A stretch of 64,000 nt of DNA from JBBRCE01 sp038205115 (GTDB taxonomy: Bacteria; Planctomycetota; Planctomycetia; Pirellulales; JBBRCE01), in NCBI GenBank assembly GCA_038205115.1, contig JBBRCE010000007.1:62001-126000 (forward strand), written 5' to 3'. The notes beneath the pieces were generated by a model that saw only the letters and a program-made list of their open reading frames with translations, had not been told where the DNA came from and did not search any database. Position numbers and translations under genes: made by a program. Below are positions 37,658 through 46,385 of this stretch, in pieces (within the stretch, counting starts at the first letter, position 1; the number at the start of each line of letters is the position of its first letter).

Positions 37658-38792
37658 TCAAAGCGGCAGTTGATTCGTCGTGGCCACTGCCGCCGGACGT
37701 TTTCTGCCGACGAAGAAACTCGCGATCGCCAGCGCCACCAACGTCAGGAACACGCCGCCGTCCAGTAGGTTGGCTTGCGTGGCACTCATCACCACAACGC
37801 GGGCTGCTTTTTTGGCGGCAAATAATGTATAGCCGTCACTAGGTTCGCGAACTTTTCCAGGAACGGCAAGAAACAGCCAGCCTTGCGCGCGGCGGCAAAT
37901 CTTCGGCTCAACGAATCTCGATTCGCCCGGAACGTAGCGCAGCATCACGATGTCGAATTTGTCGAAGTCCACATCTTTCTCCCAGCCGTGCTCGAAATAG
38001 TCATTGATCGGAGGTTCCAGAGCATGAAAGCGTTTCAAACTGTCCAAATCATTTTTCTGCTGGCTGAATTGGAGGTTGGTTTGAAACCCCTCAATGGTTT
38101 GCCAGCCAATTGGTAACCACCAGCAGCACGCGAGTCCAAACAAGAGGAAAAACCACAGCGCTTGCCGCAGCGAGAATCGCACGCGCTTCAGAGAGATCAG
38201 CCGTCGCTTGAGCCAACCGGCGAACAGGCCTATGAGGGCAAGAATGATCAGTAAGGTGGCGATAACGCCATCGATCCAAGCAAGGTAGCTGTCGATTAAA
38301 GCATAGCAATGGGCGTGCTTACTGCCGGACACCGCCAAGCCGGTATATGGCTGCTCTCTCTGCTGCGAATAGCAGACGAAGATCTGCGTTCCCCAGCCGC
38401 GGCTTTTAACCGCTGGCGTGGCAAAGTCGTCATCCGTGATGCCCGCAAACGGCGTGACGAAGACGTCGCGGCTGCCGAAGTCGACGCCGTCCAATGGCAG
38501 GGCGTCGACCGTCGGTTGAAATTGGATTACCTCGGCGACAGATTCTTTCGAAGGGCAATGCGCGATGTCGTCGCTCATGTTGAGGCACGATCCCAGAATC
38601 TTTGCATCATTGCCCGAGGGTAGCCACCACCAGCAAGCGAGGCTAATCAGCAGGGCGAACCATCTCGAATGGCGGACGGTAAGGAACGACCGAAAAATAA
38701 CTTCCTCTGAGTGAGACGCCCGCTGCTCGTGATTGCGCGCGTCGACCCGAACGAAAAACGGAAGTTATTTTTCGGTCGTTCCTAAATCGCAT
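37658..38792 (-). pseudogene. Membrane protein gene interrupted by the 106-bp element (copy 1)
   Basis: Downstream of the insertion a frame runs from ATG 38578 to 37658 (306 codons), with two or three membrane spans and a loop domain ('YFEHGWEKDVDFDKFDIVMLRYVPGE'). Removing exactly 38680-38785 joins it to an upstream start at 38792. That adds 36 residues beginning 'MRSVRHSRWFALLISLACWW', a good signal/anchor sequence. The restored gene codes for 342 residues; the ATG is 7 bases before the insertion point, with GGGAG upstream. With the element present, the original start reads 42 codons past the insertion into a frameshifted stop. An N-terminally truncated protein from 38578 could still be made. 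Function unknown. Confidence 0.75.
38680..38785. mobile_element. 106-bp MITE/REP-like element, copy 1
   Basis: Terminal inverted repeats of 26 bp (38680-38705 and 38760-38785) match at 25 of 26 positions; the inner 24 are a perfect inverse complement. The outer ends read TAAGGAACGACCG and, on the other strand, TTAGGAACGACCG. The 54-bp interior has no coding capacity of its own. The flanks (ggacgg / atcgca) show no target-site duplication. It is identical over all 106 bases to the copy at 40061-40166, in the same orientation, and inserted after codon position 7 of a membrane protein gene. Confidence 0.85.
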
Positions 38793-38960
38793 GGCTGTGA
38801 AGATCTCCCAGTGGTAACGCGATGTGGTCGTTCGACTGCGTGCCGCGTGGCTCCAGTCACAATATGCAGACGACGCTGGAAATCGCATGCGTCGTCAGAG
38901 TTGATCATTGATTAACGATTAACGTCAAAAAAGCACTTCGACCTCTGACAGCCCGATTTA

Positions 38961-39863
38961 TCATTTGCTTTTTGCCAAGCGGTTGCTCAAGTAAGTGGTC
39001 AGCGCCAAATCCAGCGGTTGATCCGTGCGGAGTTGTAGGTAGTCGATGTTGTGCTCGCGACAGCCACGCTCGACCGATTGCGTAAACGCGCGGAATTCTT
39101 TTAAGTACGCCGCGCGGAGCGAAACCGGATCGGCCAGCACGTCTGGCAGGCCTTCCAAACCTTTGAACAGCGAGGTGCGGCGGAACGGAAAATCGAGTTC
39201 GGCCGGGTCGAGCACCTGAAACACCACCACTTCGTGGCGACGATGCCGAAAGTGTTTCAGGCCCGCCAACATCGACGGCACGTTGTCGAACAGATCGCTG
39301 AGGATCAGCACCACGCCGCGTTTTTTGAGACGTTCGGCCAGGTCATGAAAAATCGGCCCGGTCGACGTTTTGCGTTCGGGCCGCGATTGATCCAGCACAT
39401 GCAACAGTTGCTTAATGTGCGAAGGATTGCTGCTCGGCCGGACCAGCGAACGAATCTCGCGATCGAACGTGGCCAGGCCCACGCTGTCTTGCTGCTGCAA
39501 CACCAGGTAGCCCAGCGCGGCGGCAATACACTGCGCGTACTCCAACTTCGACAGTGCCGCGCCGGGGCTTTTGTACTGCATGCTTTCGCTGGTATCCAAC
39601 AGCGTGTAGGCCACCAAGTTGGTTTCTTCTTCGTACTGCTTCAAATAGAACTTGTCGGTCTTGCCAAACACCTTCCAGTCAACATAACGCAGGTCGTCGC
39701 CGGGCGCGTATTCGCGATGCTCGGCGAACTCGATGGAAAACCCATGGTAAGGGCTGCGATGCACGCCAGCCACGTAGCCTTCGACAATCATCCGCGCCCG
39801 CAGCTCGAGCCCTTGCAGGCTGGCCAGCGTTTTGGGATCGAGATATTTTTGGTAGTTATCCAT
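38961..39863 (-). CDS. DUF58 domain protein (MoxR-associated)
   Basis: A 300-residue cytoplasmic protein from ATG 39863. DUF58 signatures are 'GLELRARMIVEGYVAGVHRSPYHGFSIEFAEHREYAPGDDLRYVDWKVFGKTDKFYLKQYEEE', the core family block, and then a vWA-like domain beginning 'LVAYTLLDTSESMQY' with a D-x-S-x-S MIDAS-type motif. It continues to 'VVLILSDLFDN'. Such proteins pair with MoxR AAA+ ATPases, probably in metal-dependent chaperoning of partner complexes. Here the ATPase gene (moxR) is two genes upstream on the same strand, with a small membrane protein gene between. The gap to that gene is 24 bp, so co-transcription is likely. Confidence 0.92.
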   Translation of the reverse strand: MDNYQKYLDPKTLASLQGLELRARMIVEGYVAGVHRSPYHGFSIEFAEHREYAPGDDLRYVDWKVFGKTDKFYLKQYEEETNLVAYTLLDTSESMQYKSPGAALSKLEYAQCIAAALGYLVLQQQDSVGLATFDREIRSLVRPSSNPSHIKQLLHVLDQSRPERKTSTGPIFHDLAERLKKRGVVLILSDLFDNVPSMLAGLKHFRHRRHEVVVFQVLDPAELDFPFRRTSLFKGLEGLPDVLADPVSLRAAYLKEFRAFTQSVERGCREHNIDYLQLRTDQPLDLALTTYLSNRLAKSK

Positions 39864-39887
39864 GGGCGAATTCGAAGAACGTGCGCG

Positions 39888-40458
39888 TCAATTAATCAAG
39901 GGCATGGCGTCGACGCCGTTTTTGAATCGCACGCCGGTCCAACGCCAGTCATTATAGGCGGAAACGAGTGACGACAAAATTGCGCCACTCAAAGCCACCG
40001 CCGCGGATTCAAAGCAGATTGTCAGAGTCACGGCAACGAGCACGAACATTCCGGCGGGAATAAGGAACGACCGAAAAATAACTTCCTCTGAGTGAGACGC
40101 CCGCTGCTCGTGATTGCGCGCGTCGACCCGAACGAAAAACGGAAGTTATTTTTCGGTCGTTCCTAACCACCAGGCGGCTCAGTCGAAAAATCAAAATCTG
40201 CGTCGATGGCAAGTAGCGATTGAACTCGCTTCGATAAAACAGGCTCACGGCACAAAACACGACGAACGAAAAACATCCAACGATTGCCGTAGCAATATCG
40301 GAATTGATCTCGAAAAAACGACCTGCCGCAAAGCTTGAGCCCTGGAGCAGCGCTGCGACAGTTGCTGCCACCAGCGTCCCAACGAAAAAGGCGAAATTCC
40401 ACGCCGCCCAGGTTCGTTCATGCCCCACCAAAGTTGGCTGCGTCGGTTGATTTTTCAT
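39888..40458 (-). pseudogene. Small four-span membrane protein gene interrupted by the 106-bp element (copy 2)
   Basis: The gene starts at ATG 40458 and reads 97 codons ('...FRLSRLVV') up to the element. Without 40061-40166 it continues in frame as 'PAGMFVLVAVTLTICF' and 'SAAVALSGAILSSLVSAYND' to a TGA at 39888, giving 154 residues with four membrane spans. With the element, the frame runs through it, adds 35 element-derived and 16 out-of-frame residues, and stops at 40009 (149 residues). Spans 3 and 4 are therefore lost. The gene sits between moxR (62 bp upstream) and DUF58 (24 bp downstream). The function is unknown; position suggests a MoxR-cluster partner. The element may also reduce DUF58 expression. 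Confidence 0.8.
40061..40166. mobile_element. 106-bp MITE/REP-like element, copy 2
   Basis: Identical at all 106 positions to the copy at 38680-38785 and in the same orientation, 1.38 kb apart. Terminal inverted repeats are 40061-40086 and 40141-40166. Flanks are gggaa and ccacc; an AA dinucleotide occurs on both outer sides here, but copy 1 has GG and AT, so no consistent target duplication exists. The insertion splits a Val codon of the membrane protein gene at 39888-40458, and precise removal restores the frame. Confidence 0.85.
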
Positions 40459-40520
40459 AACGCGTTCGCCGCTCGAACTTGCCGCATCAATTCACGACGC
40501 GCCGTTGTGCCGTTCCAACG

Positions 40521-41561
40521 CTACGCCGTTTTGAAAACTTCCGGCAGCCCATCACGCGCGGCCTTGTCGGATTCGTCCGCCGGGATCAGTTCGATCAGGC
40601 GGCGAATGATTTCGTCCGGCTTGATGCCTTCGGCCTCGGCATTGAAGTTGGTCATGATGCGATGCCGCAACACCGGCGCGGCCACGGCGCGAATGTCTTC
40701 GCACGTGGCGTAATAGCGGCCGTGCAACAACGCGCGGGCTTTGGCGCCTAGCACCAGATACTGACTGGCGCGCGGCCCCGCGCCCCAACTGACATACGAT
40801 TTGACAAAGTCCGGAGCGCTCGTAGCATTGCGGCGCGTGAGCCGCGTGAACTGTAGCGCATAACGCAGCACGTGATCGGCCACCGGCACCTTGCGGACGA
40901 TATCGCCCAGCTTGATGATTTCGTCGGCGCTGAGCATCTGCGTGATCGGCGTGGAGACATCGGCCGTGGTGCGGCGGACGATCTGCAACTCTTCGTCTTC
41001 GTCCGGGTAGTCGACAAAGATGTTGAACATGAAGCGATCCAACTGCGCTTCGGGCAGCGGATAAGTCCCTTCTTGCTCGATGGGATTTTGCGTGGCCAGC
41101 ACGAAGAACGGTTCGCTCAAGGTATGCCGCGTGCCGCCGACCGTGATCTGATGTTCTTGCATGGCCTCCAGCAACGCGGCCTGCGTTTTGGGCGGCGTGC
41201 GGTTGATTTCGTCGGCCAGAATGACGTTGGCGAACACCGGCCCCGGCAGGAATTTGAAGTCGCGGCGGCCGGTCGATTTATCTTCCTGAATCACCTCGGT
41301 GCCGGTGATGTCGGCCGGCATCAAATCGGGCGTAAACTGAATGCGACTGAACTTAAGCTGCAAGGCGTCGGCCAGCGTGCGAATCATCAGCGTCTTGGCG
41401 AGCCCTGGCACGCCGACCAACAGGCAATGACCGCGGGCAAACATTGCAATCAACAGTTCTTCAATCACCGCTTTTTGCCCGACGATCACCTTGCCAAGCT
41501 CGTCGACAATGCGGCGATAGGCTTCGTTCAGTTTGTCGACGGCTTGCAGATCGTCTTGCAT
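40521..41561 (-). CDS. MoxR-family AAA+ ATPase
   Basis: A 346-residue protein from ATG 41561. It has the AAA_3 layout: '[45 protein letters not shown]' (Walker A GVPGLAKT, residues about 50-57), '[11 protein letters not shown]', Walker B '[29 protein letters not shown]', sensor-1 '[27 protein letters not shown]', and the C-terminal lid with '[27 protein letters not shown]'. MoxR ATPases act with vWA/DUF58 proteins in protein maturation or metal insertion. It leads a minus-strand group with the interrupted membrane protein and DUF58 genes. The intergenic run just upstream of its start is purine-rich. Confidence 0.93.
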   Translation of the reverse strand: MQDDLQAVDKLNEAYRRIVDELGKVIVGQKAVIEELLIAMFARGHCLLVGVPGLAKTLMIRTLADALQLKFSRIQFTPDLMPADITGTEVIQEDKSTGRRDFKFLPGPVFANVILADEINRTPPKTQAALLEAMQEHQITVGGTRHTLSEPFFVLATQNPIEQEGTYPLPEAQLDRFMFNIFVDYPDEDEELQIVRRTTADVSTPITQMLSADEIIKLGDIVRKVPVADHVLRYALQFTRLTRRNATSAPDFVKSYVSWGAGPRASQYLVLGAKARALLHGRYYATCEDIRAVAAPVLRHRIMTNFNAEAEGIKPDEIIRRLIELIPADESDKAARDGLPEVFKTA

Positions 41562-41706
41562 GGCGGGCAGAGGTCAGAGGTCAGGGTCGGGGGGGGCAGA
41601 GAAAGGACGCACGGCGATGCTGACGCTATTGTCGCATCGGCGGGGCGCGGGATGCAACCGCGCGAGGAGTAGTTCGGCGCGAATTGGGCCGTAAGTAAGC
41701 GCGGGC

Positions 41707-43050
41707 TTACTTGCTGGCTTGAATCTTGCCCACAGCCTGGCGGCCGGGGAAGTTGGCGAGCAGATAGGTGTTGACGCCGTTGTGGATTTCAACGCTGGTG
41801 TGCTCTTCGCTGCCCAGCGCGATGGTGCCATTCGACGAGCGGAGGCCAATGTCGTGCGTACCTGCGGGCAGTTCGATGCGCATTACTTGAATTTGATTCG
41901 GCAGCAAACCCCAGCAGCGTGTATCGGCGCTCTCGCTGGCTTCCCAGATCACGCCGCCAACATCCGCCGCCAGGTTCACCAGCGAATGATTTTCGACGCC
42001 GCCAACTTCTTTGGCACCGTAAATGACGCCCTTTTTAACCACGCGGCGAACCACGGCCCGCGCCATGACCTGCGGAAAGATGGCATCGTACTGCTGCGTG
42101 GCCAATTGACCAACATCGGTGATCGTGGCCGTGTAGCCCTGCGGACGTTGATCGGCCGAAACCATGACCGTGCTGACGGTGTTCACCGGCACAACCACCT
42201 TGGGCACTTTGATGGGCGCAATGGTCGGCGGCAAACTATGTTTGCCGATCGCCGTGATGATGCGGTCGGCCACCAGCAGGGCCACGGTGCTGGGGATTTC
42301 TTCGCTTTCGATTTTGTACGGTCCTTCGCCCACCAGTGTGAAAACATACAGCACGCCATCGCCCGGCGCGCTGTGGTGGCCGGTGGTGGCGCGTTGCAGG
42401 TCGAACTTGCCAGGCGTAAAGCTGGGTTCCCAACTGCAGACGCGCACCATGTTGCGAGTGGCGTCGTCGAAATTCTGGTGCGTGGCTTCGGCCATGGCCG
42501 CGGTTAAGTACGAACCGAAGGCCACGCGTTTATAAGCCAGCTTGACGTTCTCGCCGTCTTTGTCGGCCCCGGCCTGGATGATCTGTTCTTGTTTTTCGGT
42601 GACTTGCAGGCTGTAGGCTGCGGCGTCGCTGCCGTCGTGCATCAAGTTGGAGATTGCCAAAAACGCGCGGAGCAGCACTTTTTCGTAGTCTTCGCCCGCG
42701 TACGAGCGATAGGTATCGTCGGTGAGGTACGAAAATGCATTTTCGCTGAGGCTGACTTGTTCCAAATGGTCCAGGCTGTCGCGGACTTGGCGCAGCGACT
42801 GCTCGGCTTCGGCCGGATGACCGGTTTGGAGCTGGATCATGGCTTTTTCCAGCTTATACATGTCGGCATTCTTGCCCGGAAAACGCATGGCGCTGGTCAC
42901 GCGTTTATCGGCGGCGTCGAACTGCCCTGTAAAATACTCGGACCGCTCGAACTGCAGGTGATCCACGTAGGTGCTGCAGCCAGAGAGCGCGCAGGCGGTC
43001 AGCGTGGCGGCGAGCCAAAGCGAAGGTCCGAGTTGTCGCGCGGGTTGCAT
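41707..43050 (-). CDS. COG3014-type lipoprotein, probable partner of an LpoB-like activator
   Basis: A 447-residue protein; ATG 43050 is preferred, with 43065 in frame. The signal ends in lipobox ALSGC. Residues 40-190 read as TPR-like helices ('QFDAADKRVTSAMRFPGKNADMYKLEKAMIQLQTGHPAEAEQSLRQVRD'). Residues 210-440 are a beta-rich domain with 'GDGVLYVFTLVGEGPYKIES' and a late 'DTRCWGLLPNQIQVMRIELPAGTHDIGLRS'. These match the COG3014 family of uncharacterised envelope lipoproteins, often encoded beside LpoB-like proteins. An LpoB-like gene lies 53 bp upstream here. A role in cell-wall synthase control is inference from neighbourhood. Confidence 0.75.
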   Translation of the reverse strand: MQPARQLGPSLWLAATLTACALSGCSTYVDHLQFERSEYFTGQFDAADKRVTSAMRFPGKNADMYKLEKAMIQLQTGHPAEAEQSLRQVRDSLDHLEQVSLSENAFSYLTDDTYRSYAGEDYEKVLLRAFLAISNLMHDGSDAAAYSLQVTEKQEQIIQAGADKDGENVKLAYKRVAFGSYLTAAMAEATHQNFDDATRNMVRVCSWEPSFTPGKFDLQRATTGHHSAPGDGVLYVFTLVGEGPYKIESEEIPSTVALLVADRIITAIGKHSLPPTIAPIKVPKVVVPVNTVSTVMVSADQRPQGYTATITDVGQLATQQYDAIFPQVMARAVVRRVVKKGVIYGAKEVGGVENHSLVNLAADVGGVIWEASESADTRCWGLLPNQIQVMRIELPAGTHDIGLRSSNGTIALGSEEHTSVEIHNGVNTYLLANFPGRQAVGKIQASK

Positions 43051-43103
43051 GACGTGGTTCGCCAAAAAACGAAGTTGCCTGAAACCGGATCGAACAGCCT
43101 TGA

Positions 43104-43805
43104 CTAGAACCAGTGCTTGACTTTGGCGGTCAGCGAGCTGTTGTAGTCTTTGGTGAGCGTGGCCGACTCTTTGTCGAACGCGCCACTGCGGACGTTAACC
43201 ATTTCCAGCGTGAGAATGTACTGCTTGGAAGAGTCTTTGTTGACTGTGGTGGTGCCGGAAGTGATTTTGGCGTAAAGCGCGTAATCGAAGGGCTGTCCCT
43301 GGCGTTCCATCACGGCCATGAACGTCCGCATGTTTTCCGGTACGAAAAGTTGGTCGGGCCGCAAGCGAGTTTCGGTCAGTCCGGCTTGTACGAAGCGTCG
43401 ACTGATCGATTGATAGATGCCAGCGGCCAGAATTTTGGAGTCGATCATTTCGTAAATTTGTTCTTTGAAGTCGCCGAGTTCTTCGTTGCTGGCGTTTTCG
43501 ACGCCGATGAAGCAGATGCGGCGAACTTGCGGCGTGGGCGGCGACGGCAATTGCCCCGCTTGGTACGAGACATTCATCACCGGTTGCGCGGCGTGGCGGC
43601 CCAACAATTTGCCGGTAGCTTCTTCGACCAGCGGTTTGAAGGTTTCGCCGCCAGCGGCATGGCTGCCCACCGCGACAGGATCGGTTGGCTTGACGATCGT
43701 GGCGGTTTGATTACCGCGGCAACCGCCGTAGGTCACCGCGCCCACAGCCAGCAGGCCTTGAGCCGCGCGGCCGAAGAAATTGCGACGTGTCAAACCGCTG
43801 TCCAT
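43104..43805 (-). CDS. LpoB-like penicillin-binding protein activator with Tat-type signal
   Basis: A 233-residue exported protein. ATG 43805 follows AAGGA by eight bases; ATG 43814 and the frame start 43823 are alternatives. A twin-arginine signal 'TRRNFFGRAAQGLLAVGAV' precedes a cysteine that could carry lipid. The domain at about 90-230 has 'RRICFIGVENASNEELGDFKEQIYEMIDSKILAAGIYQSISRRFVQAGLTETRLRPDQLF' and 'DYALYAKITSGTTTVNKDSSKQYILTLEMVNVRSG'. These match the LpoB/CsgG-like fold. In enterobacteria LpoB activates PBP1b. Tat export is unusual for that family. It precedes the COG3014 gene by 53 bp. Confidence 0.82.
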   Translation of the reverse strand: MDSGLTRRNFFGRAAQGLLAVGAVTYGGCRGNQTATIVKPTDPVAVGSHAAGGETFKPLVEEATGKLLGRHAAQPVMNVSYQAGQLPSPPTPQVRRICFIGVENASNEELGDFKEQIYEMIDSKILAAGIYQSISRRFVQAGLTETRLRPDQLFVPENMRTFMAVMERQGQPFDYALYAKITSGTTTVNKDSSKQYILTLEMVNVRSGAFDKESATLTKDYNSSLTAKVKHWF

Positions 43806-43991
43806 AGGTGCCATCCTTGACATCGATTAGTTCGAGAAGCGAGCGCGTACGCATCCAGGCGGCGCGCGGGAGTTGCCTTGAAATTATCGGCATTCGAGTC
43901 CTGCGAAAATCGAGTGATTTTGACGGTTTTTACGCTAGCGACTTCGCGCTCGCTGCCGCGCACGCTGCCCACCGCCCGAAGCTTGCCCAAG

Positions 43992-44384
43992 CTAATTCAA
44001 ACCGCCCCCGCGCGGCTCGTTGGGTTCTGCTGGCGGCTCGATGGGTTTTTTTGCCGCCCGATCACCGCTCGGCAGCGGTGTGGCGAAAAATCGATAACAA
44101 CTCGCTAGGGCCCATGTGAGCGCCGCGACCGTAAACGCCAATCGTCGCCCTTGCCACAGGCTGGCAAACCAGGTTCGCAGTTCGGCGGCCAGCACATTCG
44201 CGGTGCCGCCGAAGACTTCCATTTGCCGTTGACCAGCCTTGGTTTCTTCCTGACCGTCGCCAGCATCGTCTGGAGTTGGCGGAGCCGCCAGAAAAATCAA
44301 AAACGCCGCGGCCAGACCAACGCCCAGAATAACGCGGCTGATTGCGCGAGTGCGGCCTTGGCCGGCGGTGAGTTCAGCGCGCAT
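43992..44384 (-). CDS. Small two-span membrane protein, unknown
   Basis: A 130-residue frame from ATG 44384 (the frame's first start codon, 44396, is TTG). Two hydrophobic stretches are visible: 'AISRVILGVGLAAAFLIFLA' and 'LAFTVAALTWALASCYRFF', separated by an acidic/polar loop with 'DDAGDGQEETKAGQRQMEVFGG'. A Pro-rich, charged C terminus follows. No family was recognised, and no clear ribosome binding site precedes the start. It is kept because the composition and topology are coherent and the opposite strand holds nothing better. Confidence 0.5.
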   Translation of the reverse strand: MRAELTAGQGRTRAISRVILGVGLAAAFLIFLAAPPTPDDAGDGQEETKAGQRQMEVFGGTANVLAAELRTWFASLWQGRRLAFTVAALTWALASCYRFFATPLPSGDRAAKKPIEPPAEPNEPRGGGLN

Positions 44385-44664
44385 GGATTTGCTCAATTAT
44401 GTTCGAATGCAGGTGAGACGGCTGCCTTGCGAAACGCCTTGTCGACTTGCCGAATTGTATGCACTCGCCCCGTCATGGGCGAATTCCGGCTGTTCGCAGC
44501 GAGTTCACGATGCTGTGTTCGCGGAGTCAGTTTTTCAGCGCGATTGACTTGCTGTTCAGAATTGGGGGCGTTAGGCTAACGAGAACATTCCTGCGGCGGT
44601 CGTGCATCCTCCGCTCCTTCGCGAGTTTTTTGCATCCCTGATTGGTCCGTTAAGAAAGGTTTCG

Positions 44665-45630
44665 ATGAAGTCCAACCGAATCCTCGTCGCCTGCGCGCTG
44701 CTGTGCTCGGCGGTTATTGCCAGCTTTGCCCTAGCCGCTGATAAATCGGACGCTGATAAATCGGACGCTGGTAAAACGCCCGCAGCCAAATCGGACGTCA
44801 AGGTCCAAGCCCAGGCCGCTCCGTCAACATCAACGGAAGTCAAGCCGGCCGAAAAGCCGCCAATCAAAGCGCTGCTGGTTTGCGGCGGCTGCTGCCATGA
44901 CTACGACCATCAAAAGTTCATTCTCACCAAGGGCATTTCGAAAATGGCCAATGTGGAGTGGACGATTGTCCGCGAGGGCGGCGCGTCGCTGGATCACAAA
45001 ATCAGCATTTATAGCAAGCCCGAGTGGTGGAAGGGTTACGACGTGATCGTCCACGACGAATGCTTTGCCAACGTCAAGGATGTGGCGTTTATTGACGGCA
45101 TCGTGGCTGCGCATAAGGCCGGTGTACCGGCTGTGAATTTGCACTGTGCCATGCACTGCTATCGTCCCGACGGATATCGCGGTTGGTTCGACATGCTTGG
45201 CATCGAGAGCCGGGTGCACGGCAAGCAAATACCGATCGACGTGACCTACCTCGACAAAGACAGCGCCATTACCAAAAACTTCGAAAACTGGACGACCATC
45301 AAGGAAGAACTCTACAACAACGTCAAAGTGCTGGAAAATTGCAAGCCGCTCGCCCGCGGTAAGCAAACCGACGGCACTAAGGTGACGGAGACCGTCGTGG
45401 CGTGGACCAACGATTTTCACGGCACGCGCATTTTTTGCACCACGCTGGGCCACAACAACGAAACGGTTGCCGACGATCGCTATTTGAACTTAGTCACGCG
45501 CGGTCTGCTGTGGTCGGTCGACAAACTGAACGACGATTACCTCAAGCCGTCTAAACAGGTTTACACCGACCCTGCCACCGACACTGAGAAAAAAGGCGGC
45601 CCGGAACCGACACCCGCCAAGGGTAATTAA
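44665..45630 (+). CDS. Secreted ThuA-domain protein
   Basis: A 321-residue exported protein. ATG 44665 follows AAGAAAGG and opens the signal peptide (MKSNRILVACALLCSAVIAS, likely cleaved after LAAA). A low-complexity K/D/A linker (residues 25-65, two near-identical 15-bp repeats) precedes the ThuA domain. That class I amidotransferase-like fold shows 'KALLVCGGCCHDYDHQKFILTKG', 'WWKGYDVIVHDECFA', 'GVPAVNLHCAMHCYR', 'DVTYLDKDSAIT' and 'GTRIFCTTLGHNNETV'. ThuA proteins occur in trehalose and 3-keto-sugar pathways. The gene is on its own, upstream of the molybdoenzyme genes by 142 bp. Confidence 0.9.
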   Translation: MKSNRILVACALLCSAVIASFALAADKSDADKSDAGKTPAAKSDVKVQAQAAPSTSTEVKPAEKPPIKALLVCGGCCHDYDHQKFILTKGISKMANVEWTIVREGGASLDHKISIYSKPEWWKGYDVIVHDECFANVKDVAFIDGIVAAHKAGVPAVNLHCAMHCYRPDGYRGWFDMLGIESRVHGKQIPIDVTYLDKDSAITKNFENWTTIKEELYNNVKVLENCKPLARGKQTDGTKVTETVVAWTNDFHGTRIFCTTLGHNNETVADDRYLNLVTRGLLWSVDKLNDDYLKPSKQVYTDPATDTEKKGGPEPTPAKGN

Positions 45631-45772
45631 TCGACTTTTGAAATCCGGAAGTCGATCGTCCAGATTTTTGATGTTTTGTCGGCTGCCTTGACCTGGGACG
45701 CTCGAGGCTGGTTCGTGTAATCAGCAGCGGGCACTTTTGGTCCGCCCTGCCCTACATGGAGTTCAATGCTGC

Positions 45773-46309
45773 GTGTCCCATAAGCATCACCTCACCACAA
45801 CCATTAACGGCGAGTCGCACGAGTTGCTCTGCGAGGCGCGGCAGAGCTTGCTCGAAGTACTGCGCGATGTGCTGCGACTTACCGGCACCAAAGAAGGTTG
45901 CAACAACGGCAACTGCGGCGCTTGCACGGTGCTGATGGATGGCCTGCCGGTCAATAGCTGCCTGGTGTTGGCGGTTGAGTGCGCCGGGGCGCAGATCGAG
46001 ACCATTGAGGGTTTGGCTAATCAATCGCACCTGCATCCCATTCAGCAGTGCTTTCTCGAAGGCGCCGCATTGCAATGCGGCATTTGCACGCCGGGGTTCA
46101 TTATGACCGCCAAGGCGCTGCTGGACCGCCACCCGGACGCCAGCGAACAGCAAATTCGCTTTGAACTGGCCGGCAACCTCTGCCGCTGCACGGGTTACGA
46201 TAAAATCGTCCGCGCCGTGCAAGAGTCGGGCAAGCAGATGCAGGGCAGGAAAGAGGTCGGGGGACAGCGTTCAGAGGTCGGAACGCTGAGTTCGACGGCA
46301 ACCGTTTGA
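45773..46309 (+). CDS. Xanthine-dehydrogenase-type [2Fe-2S] subunit
   Basis: A 178-residue protein. I chose the GTG at 45773, 11 bases after GGAG; the open frame begins at a TTG (45737). It has the two-cluster layout: plant-type ferredoxin 'CNNGNCGACTVLMDGLPVNSC' and the helical cluster domain 'GAALQCGICTPGFIMTAKALLD' plus 'AGNLCRCTGYDKIVRAV'. It passes electrons from the molybdenum site of the large subunit encoded 76 bp downstream. The last about 23 residues ('GRKEVGGQRSEVGTLSSTATV') look like read-through into a purine-rich repeat tract. No FAD (CoxM-like) subunit gene is next to it. Confidence 0.93.
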   Translation: MSHKHHLTTTINGESHELLCEARQSLLEVLRDVLRLTGTKEGCNNGNCGACTVLMDGLPVNSCLVLAVECAGAQIETIEGLANQSHLHPIQQCFLEGAALQCGICTPGFIMTAKALLDRHPDASEQQIRFELAGNLCRCTGYDKIVRAVQESGKQMQGRKEVGGQRSEVGTLSSTATV

Positions 46310-46385
46310 GTCGGATGTTTCGTCGAACGCAGCGGAGGGGTTGCGCGGTGTGTTGATTTTCGATTCCTCCATTTGATCGTCGATT

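Noticed and set aside
38643..38888. 81-codon frame spanning the first 106-bp element
   Set aside because: It is the interrupted start of the membrane protein gene plus the element read in the wrong phase; removing the element explains it better.
45630..45660. Small inverted repeat ATCGACTT/AAGTCGAT after the ThuA gene as terminator
   Set aside because: Stem of 8 bp with an 11-base loop and no immediate T-tract; too weak to call.
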